Positions 31,869-40,081 of a stretch of 46,202 bases of DNA are shown piece by piece. The stretch covers positions 1 through 46,202 of the forward strand of contig CAKVIE010000017.1 in NCBI GenBank assembly GCA_934754505.1, written 5' to 3'. Source of the stretch: an uncultured Candidatus Melainabacteria bacterium. Lineage in GTDB: Bacteria > Cyanobacteriota > Vampirovibrionia > Gastranaerophilales > Gastranaerophilaceae. The stretch's first letter is position 1. Each line of letters opens with the position of its first letter. The notes under the pieces were generated by a model. The model was not told the origin of the DNA. It did not search any database and saw only the letters and a program-made list of their open reading frames with translations. Both the position numbers and the translations under genes were made by a program.

Positions 31869-32582
31869 ATGAAAGAGTCTTTACGCAATAAGCTGGACGA
31901 AAACATTAAAACACTACAAAAGATATATGATGAAAAACAAAACGTCACACCCGTTGATGTGGGTATTGACAAGCACCATTTTCAGCCTTTTATTAAAAGG
32001 TCTATGGATATTTTGATTAGCGGGGCAGGCATAATTGCTTTGAGTCCGCTGTTTTGCATTATTATCCTGCTTATAAGACTAACCTCTCACGGCTCTGCAA
32101 TTTACAAACAGGAAAGAATAGGTTTTAACCAAAAACGCTTTCAGATGTATAAATTCAGAAGTATGTTTCACGATGCAGACGAAAAATTTGAACACGTCAA
32201 AGAATTAAATGAAACAAACCACGTAATGTTTAAATCAAAAAATGACCCTCGAATTACTCCCGTCGGAAAGTTTTTGAGAAAATGGAGCTTGGACGAATTA
32301 CCGCAACTATTTAATATCCTAAAAGGCGATATGTCTTTGGTCGGTCCTCGTCCGCCTATCGAAAGAGAATTATCAGACTACAAACCTTGGCACTATGTAA
32401 GATTTATGGGTAAACCGGGGTTGACGGGAATGTGGCAGGTAAACGGACGCTCTCAAATAAAAGATTTCGACCACGTTGTTGCTCTCGATTACTCGTATTT
32501 GCAACATTGGAATATCTTTAAAGATTTAAAAATTCTTATCAAAACAATTCCTGCGGTTTTAACCTGCAAAGGTGCCGATTAA
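31869..32582 (+). CDS. undecaprenyl-phosphate sugar-1-phosphate transferase
   Basis: 237 aa, the short (catalytic domain only) form of the WcaJ/WbaP family. One membrane helix near residues 50-70 (ILISGAGIIALSPLFCIIILL), then YKQERIGFNQKRFQMYKFRSM, the WSLDELPQLFNILKGDMSLVGPRPP signature and GLTGMWQVNGRS. It loads the first sugar phosphate onto undecaprenyl phosphate to start polysaccharide synthesis. RBS GAGGAAG precedes the ATG. Stands alone on the plus strand beside the minus-strand export cluster. Confidence 0.95.
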   Translation: MKESLRNKLDENIKTLQKIYDEKQNVTPVDVGIDKHHFQPFIKRSMDILISGAGIIALSPLFCIIILLIRLTSHGSAIYKQERIGFNQKRFQMYKFRSMFHDADEKFEHVKELNETNHVMFKSKNDPRITPVGKFLRKWSLDELPQLFNILKGDMSLVGPRPPIERELSDYKPWHYVRFMGKPGLTGMWQVNGRSQIKDFDHVVALDYSYLQHWNIFKDLKILIKTIPAVLTCKGAD

Positions 32583-32585
32583 AAA

Positions 32586-32990
32586 TTATTCTATTTCATT
32601 TTCAAATAAGTCGAGATCTTCAACGGTTTCGGCTTTTAATTTTTTTGAATAATACAAATAAAAAATTCCGCAAACAGTACCGATTGCCGAAATATCAAAC
32701 AACCAATCCCAAACGCTGCAATCTCTTTCTGTATCACTCAGAGTCTGTAAAAGTTCCGAGCAGCAAGCCGCCATTCCTCCGGCTATTAACAAATAAAACA
32801 AAAAACTGTTTATATTTTTTATTCCGAAAAATGCAACGTAACACAATGTAACTAAGGCGGAAAAAATTGCAAATGCTATAAAATGCCAAATTTTATCTAT
32901 TCCGTCGTGGATTTGTATTGGCATGACATCAAGAACTACACCGGTAATAATTGCTATTACCAATAAAATCAAAAGTACATATTTATTCAA
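32586..32990 (-). CDS. VanZ-like membrane protein
   Basis: 134 aa with four membrane segments. VanZ-like landmarks: DKIWHFIAFAIFSAL and SELLQTLSDTERDCSVWDWLFDISAIGTVCG. The start is a TTG at 32988..32990 preceded by AGAGAAAC; the next ATG would lose a helix. VanZ-family proteins are common near polysaccharide loci and influence teicoplanin resistance in some bacteria; the biochemical role is unknown. Convergent with the sugar transferase, 3 bp away. Confidence 0.82.
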   Translation of the reverse strand: MNKYVLLILLVIAIITGVVLDVMPIQIHDGIDKIWHFIAFAIFSALVTLCYVAFFGIKNINSFLFYLLIAGGMAACCSELLQTLSDTERDCSVWDWLFDISAIGTVCGIFYLYYSKKLKAETVEDLDLFENEIE

Positions 32991-33098
32991 AAGTTTCTCT
33001 TTCGTAAACTAAACTATTAACTTAAATAACTTATGTATAATAGCATAAACTCAAGCTTTTAGGGACTTTGGTTACAAAAATATACAATATTATTGATT

Positions 33099-34217
33099 TT
33101 AAGGCTCAAAAGCAACACTCAATGCATAAAACATCCAAGCCTGATTCCAACGGATATAGGGAATTTTGCATAGAAAATTTTTGTTTTTTTGATAATAGAA
33201 AAATCCTGCTTTGTCATGAAATTCCTCAACCAAATCATTTAATTTCTCTGTTATAATCGTTATTTTAGGATTTTCGAGGTTTTTCAGCAGCGATTTTATT
33301 ACAATCAAATCCTCAGCAATAACGTGAATATCAATGGGATAAAGTTTGTTGTTATAATATTTCGGACAGCCGTTTTCATCGAAAAGATTTTCAACAAAGT
33401 AATCAACAACTTTTTTGTATATATCACTGTCAGCACAAATTTTAGCCAAAGATTCAATATTAAATGCAGTATGGAAATTATCGACCCATCTGTGAAAAGG
33501 CTTTGTTCCATAAGCCCAAGAACCGTCTTGATTTATGTCCTCAACTGAAAATTTAACAGCCTTTTCAACAAGTTTTTCATGCCCGTCAAAATTCGACAAA
33601 AACTTAGCCGCCAAAAGGTTTGCATTATGGACTTCCGCATCTTTTTGAGGAATATAAGCGAAACACAATTTGTCATCTGATTCTTTTAAAATCATTTCAT
33701 TTACGATAAAATCGACAATTTCTTTTGCAAAATCAAAGGCTTTTTGTTCTTTAAACACCGAAAAATATTCCAAAAACGCCTGCCCGACATAAACAGAAGT
33801 AACAACATTCGGAGTACCTTGCTGCACGAAAAACGCTCTTGCCTGCCAATCGAAATTGTAACCGAAGCCTATCCCTTTTTCTCTTTTAATTGAACAATTT
33901 TTCAGGCGGTCAAAAATTTTTTCAGCTTCTGTCTTATAAATTTCTTCACCTGTTTTTTTATACATGTTCAAAAGCCCCAAAAGGAATAATGCACCGCCTT
34001 TCGGGTTAAAAGACTTTTCAACAAACAAAAGTTTTCTGAAATTTATCGGAGAACGTTTGCAAAATTGAATTAAACACAATCTGAACAATCTCGACTTATA
34101 GAAAATCGTATTTTTGAACAATTTGGAATTCAAACCGTCAAAAAGGTCATAGCCACAGTAGTTTTCGTTTCTAACATAGTCAAAAAGCATATCAAAATAT
34201 TTTTTATAATTCATCAT
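33099..34217 (-). CDS. polysaccharide-locus protein, probable alpha/alpha barrel
   Basis: 372 aa, helical throughout, with repeated helix pairs and Gly/aromatic turns (FNPKGGALFLLGLLNMYKKT, GFGYNFDWQARAFFVQQ, PNVVTSVYVGQAFLEYF, DGSWAYGTKPFHRWVDNFH, IRWNQAWMFYAL). The layout resembles (alpha/alpha)6-barrel glycoside hydrolases or polysaccharide lyases, but no catalytic motif can be assigned. Last gene of the export operon, overlapping the preceding GT gene by 14 nt. It may trim or modify the polymer. Confidence 0.65.
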   Translation of the reverse strand: MMNYKKYFDMLFDYVRNENYCGYDLFDGLNSKLFKNTIFYKSRLFRLCLIQFCKRSPINFRKLLFVEKSFNPKGGALFLLGLLNMYKKTGEEIYKTEAEKIFDRLKNCSIKREKGIGFGYNFDWQARAFFVQQGTPNVVTSVYVGQAFLEYFSVFKEQKAFDFAKEIVDFIVNEMILKESDDKLCFAYIPQKDAEVHNANLLAAKFLSNFDGHEKLVEKAVKFSVEDINQDGSWAYGTKPFHRWVDNFHTAFNIESLAKICADSDIYKKVVDYFVENLFDENGCPKYYNNKLYPIDIHVIAEDLIVIKSLLKNLENPKITIITEKLNDLVEEFHDKAGFFYYQKNKNFLCKIPYIRWNQAWMFYALSVAFEP

Positions 34218-35205
34218 AAATCTCTTTCAAACGTGTTTTTATAATCTCAACGTCAAATTTTTCTTTAACGAGCCTAAAACTTTCAGCCCCCATTTTGAGC
34301 CTTAAATCTTTATCACAAAGTGCGTTTATTTTTTCCGCCAAATCGCTTGTATCACCGCAATTTACAATAAAGCCGTTGACGTTATTTTCGACAGCCTCGA
34401 CAATTCCGCCGACAGGAGTTGAAATAATCGGCATACCGTAAGACATTGCCTCTAAAATCGAAATCGGAAGCCCCTCATTATACGACGGAAGAAGTAATAC
34501 GTCTGAATTTCGGAAAATTTTATCTTTTTCTTCACCGCTCACCCAGCCGTGGATTTTAACATTTTCGGGAGCTAAAGATTTATCAATTTCTCCGTCGCCA
34601 TACAAATTTATAACGACATCACCGCAAACACTTTTTGCAGCTTCAAAAATATCAAAAACCCCTTTTCTTTTGCCCAAACGTCCCATAAAAAGGAAATTTG
34701 CACCCTCTAATTTATTCGGTTCATGAATTTTTATCGGGTTATAAACTATTTGAATATTTTCATTTTTCGTAATTTGAGAAATTATATCTTTCCACTGCTT
34801 TGACAAAACAATTACACAATCGGCATTATCAAAAGTTTTTTCGATAAACTTTTTGATAATATCCGGAGATTTATCATAAAAAACCTTGAACTCCGAGCCG
34901 TGAACATGCAAAATCGTTTTTTTGCCAAAAGCCTTTGCAACATACATTATCATTGATTTTCGCAAAAAACTGCCTTTTGATGAAGTATGAATATGAGCGA
35001 TTTTAACGGTTTTATCTTTAATCAAAATTGACAAAAATTTAACCCAAAATTTCAAAAATTCACTCAAAGGATTTTTTGACTTATAACTTGATAAATAAAC
35101 AGTCTGTCCGTCAGCCAAATTGTTGTCATAATAAGTCTTTACGACAGATGCTATTCCGCCTTGTTCACTCATATCGGGAGAAATTATCAAAATTTTTTCA
35201 CTCAT
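34204..35205 (-). CDS. glycosyltransferase family 4
   Basis: 333 aa, GT-B fold. N-terminal ISPDMSEQGGIASVVKTYYD, VHGSEFKVFYD, then FLFMGRLGKRKGVFDI and the EGLPISILEAMSYGMPIIST signature with a sugar-nucleotide-binding Glu. A retaining GT4 that adds a sugar to the lipid-linked repeat on the cytoplasmic face. It lies 9 nt downstream of the acetyltransferase gene and overlaps the next gene. Donor and acceptor unknown. Confidence 0.92.
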   Translation of the reverse strand: MSEKILIISPDMSEQGGIASVVKTYYDNNLADGQTVYLSSYKSKNPLSEFLKFWVKFLSILIKDKTVKIAHIHTSSKGSFLRKSMIMYVAKAFGKKTILHVHGSEFKVFYDKSPDIIKKFIEKTFDNADCVIVLSKQWKDIISQITKNENIQIVYNPIKIHEPNKLEGANFLFMGRLGKRKGVFDIFEAAKSVCGDVVINLYGDGEIDKSLAPENVKIHGWVSGEEKDKIFRNSDVLLLPSYNEGLPISILEAMSYGMPIISTPVGGIVEAVENNVNGFIVNCGDTSDLAEKINALCDKDLRLKMGAESFRLVKEKFDVEIIKTRLKEIYDEL

Positions 35206-35214
35206 TTTAAAACC

Positions 35215-35661
35215 TTATTTATAATCACTGATATTAATATTTTCTTTTATAATTTTGGCAGGAACACCCGCCGCAATAGAGTTTGAGGGAACATCTTTCG
35301 TCACAACGGCATTCGCCCCGATAACAACATTAGCCCCGACAGTAACTTCGCCCAAAATCACCGCCCCTGCTCCGATATAAACGTTATCCCCGATTATCGG
35401 AACATTGTATTTATGACTTGTGCCTCCCAAAGTTACATTTTGAGCAATAACGCAATTTTTGCCGATTTTACAGCGTTCATGGATTACAATTCCGAGTCCG
35501 CCATAAGCTAAAATCGTACCTTTACCTATTTCCGTTTTATATGAAATCGAACAGCCGAAACATATTCTCAAAACAGCTTTTATCAAACTCGGCAATAACG
35601 GTATGTGAAATTTATATAAAATTCTTGCTAAACGGTATAATAACATTACGATTTTAGTCAT
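35215..35661 (-). CDS. hexapeptide-repeat acetyltransferase (CysE-like)
   Basis: 148 aa. Left-handed beta-helix hexapeptide repeats run from about residue 40 to 130 (GLGIVIHERCKIGKNCVIA, QNVTLGGT, IGAGAVILGEVTVGANVVIGANAVVTKDVP). The N-terminal helical domain of true serine acetyltransferases is reduced. In this operon it more likely O-acetylates a sugar of the polymer. Overlaps the preceding GT stop by 4 nt. Confidence 0.88.
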   Translation of the reverse strand: MTKIVMLLYRLARILYKFHIPLLPSLIKAVLRICFGCSISYKTEIGKGTILAYGGLGIVIHERCKIGKNCVIAQNVTLGGTSHKYNVPIIGDNVYIGAGAVILGEVTVGANVVIGANAVVTKDVPSNSIAAGVPAKIIKENINISDYK

Positions 35662-36746
35662 TTACTAAATCCTCTATATTCGCTCATATAATTTTCATAC
35701 ATATTTACTATATCAAAAACTTTTGAATATTCTAAAGCCTTTTCAACAAGGTCGTGACGTAATTTTTCATCATTGTAAATCAAAATTATTTTGTCGGCTA
35801 AATCTTTCGGATTTTCGTTTTCAAAAAACAATCCCGTTCCGTCTTTTATAATTTCTTTCGGTCCAAAAACGTCCGAGCTTATTACGGGAATTTTTGCCGA
35901 CATTGCCTCAACTATCGTCAAACCGAAGCCTTCTTCTCTTGAAGCTGATACGAAAACATCATATTTTGCAAGCATTTCCGCCACATTATCACAATTTCCC
36001 AAAAATTTTATGTCCTCTTGCAAGTCCAATTTTTCAACAAGATTTTTCAAATATTCATAAGATTTTTGCCCGTAATCGTAAATTCCGCCAACAAAATCAC
36101 ATTTGAAATGATAACCTCGTTTTTTGCACTCGGATAAAGCCTCTATTAAAATATCCTGACCTTTTATTTTGTGATTAACTCTTGCGACATTTATAATTTT
36201 AAACTCATCAGATTTACTGCGGGGAATATCGTACTTTTTCGTATCAATTCCGTTATAAATCATTTTTATCCGTTTTATACCACTGTTTTCGGCAGCTTGT
36301 TTAACGGATTTTGAAATCGCAATATTTTCATCAATAAACAAATTATGCAGAAATATTTTTAAACCGTTTTGACCGCAAAATGTCGTCATTGAATGGATTG
36401 TGAAAAACAACTTCAACGACGGATTAAAAATTTTACAAAGAATTGACCAAAATTTGCTGCCGTAGTTGTGAGAGTGAATAATTTTGATGTTGTTTTCTTT
36501 TATTATTTTTTGAAGTTCAAATAAATATTTTAAATCTTTTTTGCCCTCTTTACGGTTTAAGAAAAAACATTTAAAACCCGTATTTTCAATTCTTTTCCTC
36601 AAATCCGCATCGTATTTGTCATTCATAACAACAAAAACGAAATTCGCATCATTATGAAGTTTAGCTTCCTCAAAAAATTCTATAATCATTTTTTCAAGTC
36701 CGCCCGAATTGAACGAAGATAAAAGATACATAATATTATTTTGCAT
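35658..36746 (-). CDS. glycosyltransferase family 4
   Basis: 362 aa from the ATG at 36746, chosen because GAGG lies 6 nt upstream; a start at 36758 is possible. N-terminal YLLSSFNSGGLEKMIIEF, IIHSHNYGSKFW, IARVNHKIKGQDILIEAL-type region (INVARVNHKIKGQD), and SREEGFGLTIVEAMSAKIPVIS with the GT4 E-x7-E motif. Cytoplasmic sugar transferase of the repeat unit. Overlaps the flippase gene end by 11 nt. Confidence 0.92.
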   Translation of the reverse strand: MQNNIMYLLSSFNSGGLEKMIIEFFEEAKLHNDANFVFVVMNDKYDADLRKRIENTGFKCFFLNRKEGKKDLKYLFELQKIIKENNIKIIHSHNYGSKFWSILCKIFNPSLKLFFTIHSMTTFCGQNGLKIFLHNLFIDENIAISKSVKQAAENSGIKRIKMIYNGIDTKKYDIPRSKSDEFKIINVARVNHKIKGQDILIEALSECKKRGYHFKCDFVGGIYDYGQKSYEYLKNLVEKLDLQEDIKFLGNCDNVAEMLAKYDVFVSASREEGFGLTIVEAMSAKIPVISSDVFGPKEIIKDGTGLFFENENPKDLADKIILIYNDEKLRHDLVEKALEYSKVFDIVNMYENYMSEYRGFSK

Positions 36747-38016
36747 CACATACCTCATACTTCTTTGATTCTCTATAAAACATATTCAAAACAAAGATTA
36801 AATACAAAATTCTGATAGCAAGAACCGAAAAAGCCGCACCAACAATGCCAAATTTCGGTATCATATAAAAATTCAATCCGATAAGAGTAAAAAGCTGGAT
36901 ATATCTGCCTTGAGTAATGATTTTCGGCAAACCTAAAGCATACAGAGCTTGTTCGGTCGGAGCTGCATAGAAGGTCAAAATAAATGCGAGCAAAAGAATT
37001 TTCAGCACAGGAATCGATAAAATATACTGTTCGCCCAAAAGCAGCGGCACGACAAAATCCGTCAAAGGTATGCAAGCCGTCATCAAAAGACAAATTAAAA
37101 TCAAAACTTTATCGGTCTTTTTGACAAACAAACATATCTCGAGGTTTTTCATCTCGGCAAGTTTTGGCAAAAGAACTTTCCCGAAAACATAAGGCAGGAA
37201 AGAAACAACTGCCGCAAGTTGAATAGCTGCATTATAAATTCCTATTTGAACATAGCTTACCCAATATGAAATCATAAAGAAATCGACTTTTTGCAAGGTA
37301 TTTGTACCTATTGAAAGCACAAACATCCATTTTTCATAATGTACAATTTCTTTAAACAATTCGACAGGCAGATTTTTCGAGAAATAATTTTTCAAAAATT
37401 CAATGTACTTCGGCACAAACAATATGGTTATTGCAAGCGGAATGAAATACATACAAAAAACATATTTCAAATATAATAATTTTTCCAAAAATAAAATCAC
37501 AATAAAAATTAAATTCAAAGAATATTTGCAAATATTCAAATAAGCTCTCAACGTGAATTTTTGAACAGCCTGCAAATATGTATCATTCACAAAGAACAAA
37601 GATTCACCTAAAATTCCGACAATCAAAAACGGAATATATTTTATCAATTCAGTTTTATGCAGCATTGTAAAAATTTGTCCGCCAAACAACGACAAAACAA
37701 CTATAATTGCAAACAATATCGATATTTTCGTAAATAAATACAATCCGAAAATTGAATTTCTGACCGAATTTTGTTTATTCGCAAATCTTACTGCGGTATT
37801 TTCCATTCCGAAATCGAAAAAACTGCTGCAAAATGCCATTGTGACAAAAATAAATGAATATTTTCCGTAATCTTCCGGTCCTAATTGTCTTGTTAAAAGC
37901 AGAATTATGACAAAATTCAAGATTTTCGTAACCACGGTTTCCGAAAAAACTATGCTCAAATTTTTGAACAATTTTGAATTAATTATTTTTTGAAACAAAG
38001 TTTGCTTTTCTTGCAT
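36736..38016 (-). CDS. Wzx-type polysaccharide flippase
   Basis: 426 aa, about 12 membrane segments. The N-terminus has the Polysacc_synt pattern VVTKILNFVIILLLTRQLGPEDYGKYSF. MOP-superfamily flippase that moves the lipid-linked repeat unit to the outer face. Overlaps the Wzy gene by 38 nt upstream and the GT4 gene downstream. No sign of truncation. Confidence 0.9.
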   Translation of the reverse strand: MQEKQTLFQKIINSKLFKNLSIVFSETVVTKILNFVIILLLTRQLGPEDYGKYSFIFVTMAFCSSFFDFGMENTAVRFANKQNSVRNSIFGLYLFTKISILFAIIVVLSLFGGQIFTMLHKTELIKYIPFLIVGILGESLFFVNDTYLQAVQKFTLRAYLNICKYSLNLIFIVILFLEKLLYLKYVFCMYFIPLAITILFVPKYIEFLKNYFSKNLPVELFKEIVHYEKWMFVLSIGTNTLQKVDFFMISYWVSYVQIGIYNAAIQLAAVVSFLPYVFGKVLLPKLAEMKNLEICLFVKKTDKVLILICLLMTACIPLTDFVVPLLLGEQYILSIPVLKILLLAFILTFYAAPTEQALYALGLPKIITQGRYIQLFTLIGLNFYMIPKFGIVGAAFSVLAIRILYLIFVLNMFYRESKKYEVCDAK

Positions 38017-39322
38017 AAGCCAGTCCTAACAATGTAAATAATAAAACTTTCGCATAAGTTGATGAATATGCGTGGTCAAAAAATCCTATTGCAAATATTG
38101 AAAATACGCATAACGTAACGCCCATATTTATAGCTTTGTTCAACCCATGCCCGAATTTTGCAGCGTCATAAGTTATTTTCAAAACATAAATAAGAAACGA
38201 GAAAAATATCAAAAAACCGATAATTCCTATTTCTTGAGCAGTTGCGAGATAGAAGTTATGAGCATACCACAAGACGTTATTTTGGGGTAAATAAGCATAA
38301 ACAGACAATTCATAGGAGTTTAAGCCTGCTCCGAACCATAAATTTCTTGGAGAGCTTACTATACTTGCAATTACGGCATTTCTGATGTCGGCTCTTGAGC
38401 TGATTGTATTTACATAATCCGTGCCGCTCAAAAACTTATATAAAACGGCAATTATCGAGAACATTGCCGTGGTGCAGCCGACAAAAACACCTCTGTTTTT
38501 CAGCGTTATAAACAAATAATACAAAGTGCAGCAGAAAAGCCCGATAATACAATTTCTCGAGTAGCTGAAATATATCGCCAAAAACAGCATAATCATTACA
38601 AATCTGCGGTAAATTTTGTTTTTGAAAATATTTTTTGCAAGCGGAAAAACGAACAAAAATACCGTCAAAATGAAAACGCCGAAAGCATTGAAGTGTCCCA
38701 TTGTTCCGCAAGCCTGTTTAACCATTTTTGACCCGATTCCCAAATAGCCCAAAATACCTCTCGGATTTTGAAAATTCGTACCAATCCCCGTAATTGATTG
38801 AAAAATTCCGTAAAAAGCCTGCCAAAGCGCCGTAAAAATCAATAATTTTATTACACTCGCAATTTTCAACTGTTTTGTTCTGACAAAATAAACAGTTAAA
38901 TAAAAAACGGCAACTGCCTCAAAAAACTTGAAAGATGCAAGCAGCCCCGTATCGCTTATAGAAGTAATTCCTGCCGCAAAAAACAAAAGAAGCAAAACAA
39001 TATTCCACCCGTCCAATTTCGTCTTAATATCAGGCATTTTTCCGCTGATAAAAATTTGGAATATTACGCTCATAAAGCACATCAATATGCACAAATCATT
39101 TGCCGAAAAACTTATCGGAAGTATTCTCAATCTTTCGACATAAGGAATAGTGAAAATCATCAAATAAAAACAAATCTTCGGGTTTATCAAAAAATAGAAG
39201 AAAATCAAAAATCCAAAAAACAAAATCAATAATTTATGTAAGGGAATAAACAATATTAAAGCCCCTGCAAATATTGACAAAATAATGATTATTCGATTTA
39301 TTTGATTTCCTTTACTGTTCAT
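37979..39322 (-). CDS. Wzy/O-antigen-ligase-like membrane protein
   Basis: 447 aa with about 12 membrane segments and a large periplasmic loop, as in the O-antigen polymerase/ligase (WaaL/Wzy_C) superfamily. Notable segments: FQNPRGILGYLG, GTMGHFNAFGVFILTVFLF, YFSYSRNCIIGLF with the family Arg/Ser stretch, and ENVLWYAHNFYLATAQEIGIIGF-like NNVLWYAHNFYL region with the conserved His. In this locus the likely role is polymerisation of the repeat units. Overlaps WecG-type gene by 11 nt. Confidence 0.85.
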   Translation of the reverse strand: MNSKGNQINRIIIILSIFAGALILFIPLHKLLILFFGFLIFFYFLINPKICFYLMIFTIPYVERLRILPISFSANDLCILMCFMSVIFQIFISGKMPDIKTKLDGWNIVLLLLFFAAGITSISDTGLLASFKFFEAVAVFYLTVYFVRTKQLKIASVIKLLIFTALWQAFYGIFQSITGIGTNFQNPRGILGYLGIGSKMVKQACGTMGHFNAFGVFILTVFLFVFPLAKNIFKNKIYRRFVMIMLFLAIYFSYSRNCIIGLFCCTLYYLFITLKNRGVFVGCTTAMFSIIAVLYKFLSGTDYVNTISSRADIRNAVIASIVSSPRNLWFGAGLNSYELSVYAYLPQNNVLWYAHNFYLATAQEIGIIGFLIFFSFLIYVLKITYDAAKFGHGLNKAINMGVTLCVFSIFAIGFFDHAYSSTYAKVLLFTLLGLAYARKANFVSKNN

Positions 39323-40076
39323 TTTTCTTTTTTGTAAATGTCGGGTGCAGTTTCTCCTTAATTATCATAAAAAGGAATAAACTGTTCGTGACAAAATACC
39401 TTTTCCACATTCTCCGAGGTTCTTGAATAAGTCTGTAAAGCCATTCACAATTAAGGTTTTGAACCCAAAGCGGTGCTCTTTTTACCAACCCCGTAACAAC
39501 ATCAAAACTTCCGCCGACACCCATTGTGAACGGAATATTCAATTCCTTTGAATACTTATTTAAAAATATCTCTTTCTTCGGCGAACCCATTGCAACAAAA
39601 AGAATATCGGCTTTGGAATTTTTCATCTCCTCAACCATCTCTTTTTCTTCCTGCTCTGTATAATACCCGTTACGTCTGCCTGCAACTTTCAAATTCGGAT
39701 ATTTTTCCAAATAATGCTCTACAACAGCCTTGTTCACATCTTCTTTTGCACCGAAAAAAAATACACTGTAACCGTTTTCGGAAGAATATTTTATCAATTC
39801 TTCCATAAGGTCTATCCCCGTAACACGATGAGGTATCTTTATTCCGAGCATCTTCGCCCCGAGAATTACCCCAGCTCCGTCAACGTTTATTATCGGGCAT
39901 GAATTAATAATATTTCTCAAATTTTCATCTTTTTGTGCATACACAAGTTTGGAAACATTCACAACAACATGCTGAATTAAAGTCCTTTCCTTTATGTATT
40001 TGGAAATTTCTTCCAACGTTTCTGCCATTGAATATAAATCAAGATTTACGGAAAAAAATTGTATTCTCTTTTTCAT
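39312..40076 (-). CDS. WecG/TagA/CpsF-family glycosyltransferase (GT26)
   Basis: 254 aa. Family motifs: VNVSKLVYAQKD, INVDGAGVILGAKMLG, RVTGIDLMEEL, VFFFGAKEDVNKA, GRRNGYYTEQEE, FVAMGSPKKEIF, MGVGGSFDVVTGLVKRAPLW and LNCEWLYRLIQEPRRMWKR. Such enzymes transfer N-acetylmannosamine or its uronic acid to a lipid-linked primer. A WecC-type dehydrogenase at 44162..45409 could make the ManNAcA donor. Fifth-order position after wza and wzc in the operon. Confidence 0.95.
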   Translation of the reverse strand: MKKRIQFFSVNLDLYSMAETLEEISKYIKERTLIQHVVVNVSKLVYAQKDENLRNIINSCPIINVDGAGVILGAKMLGIKIPHRVTGIDLMEELIKYSSENGYSVFFFGAKEDVNKAVVEHYLEKYPNLKVAGRRNGYYTEQEEKEMVEEMKNSKADILFVAMGSPKKEIFLNKYSKELNIPFTMGVGGSFDVVTGLVKRAPLWVQNLNCEWLYRLIQEPRRMWKRYFVTNSLFLFMIIKEKLHPTFTKKKNEQ

Positions 40077-40081
40077 AACTG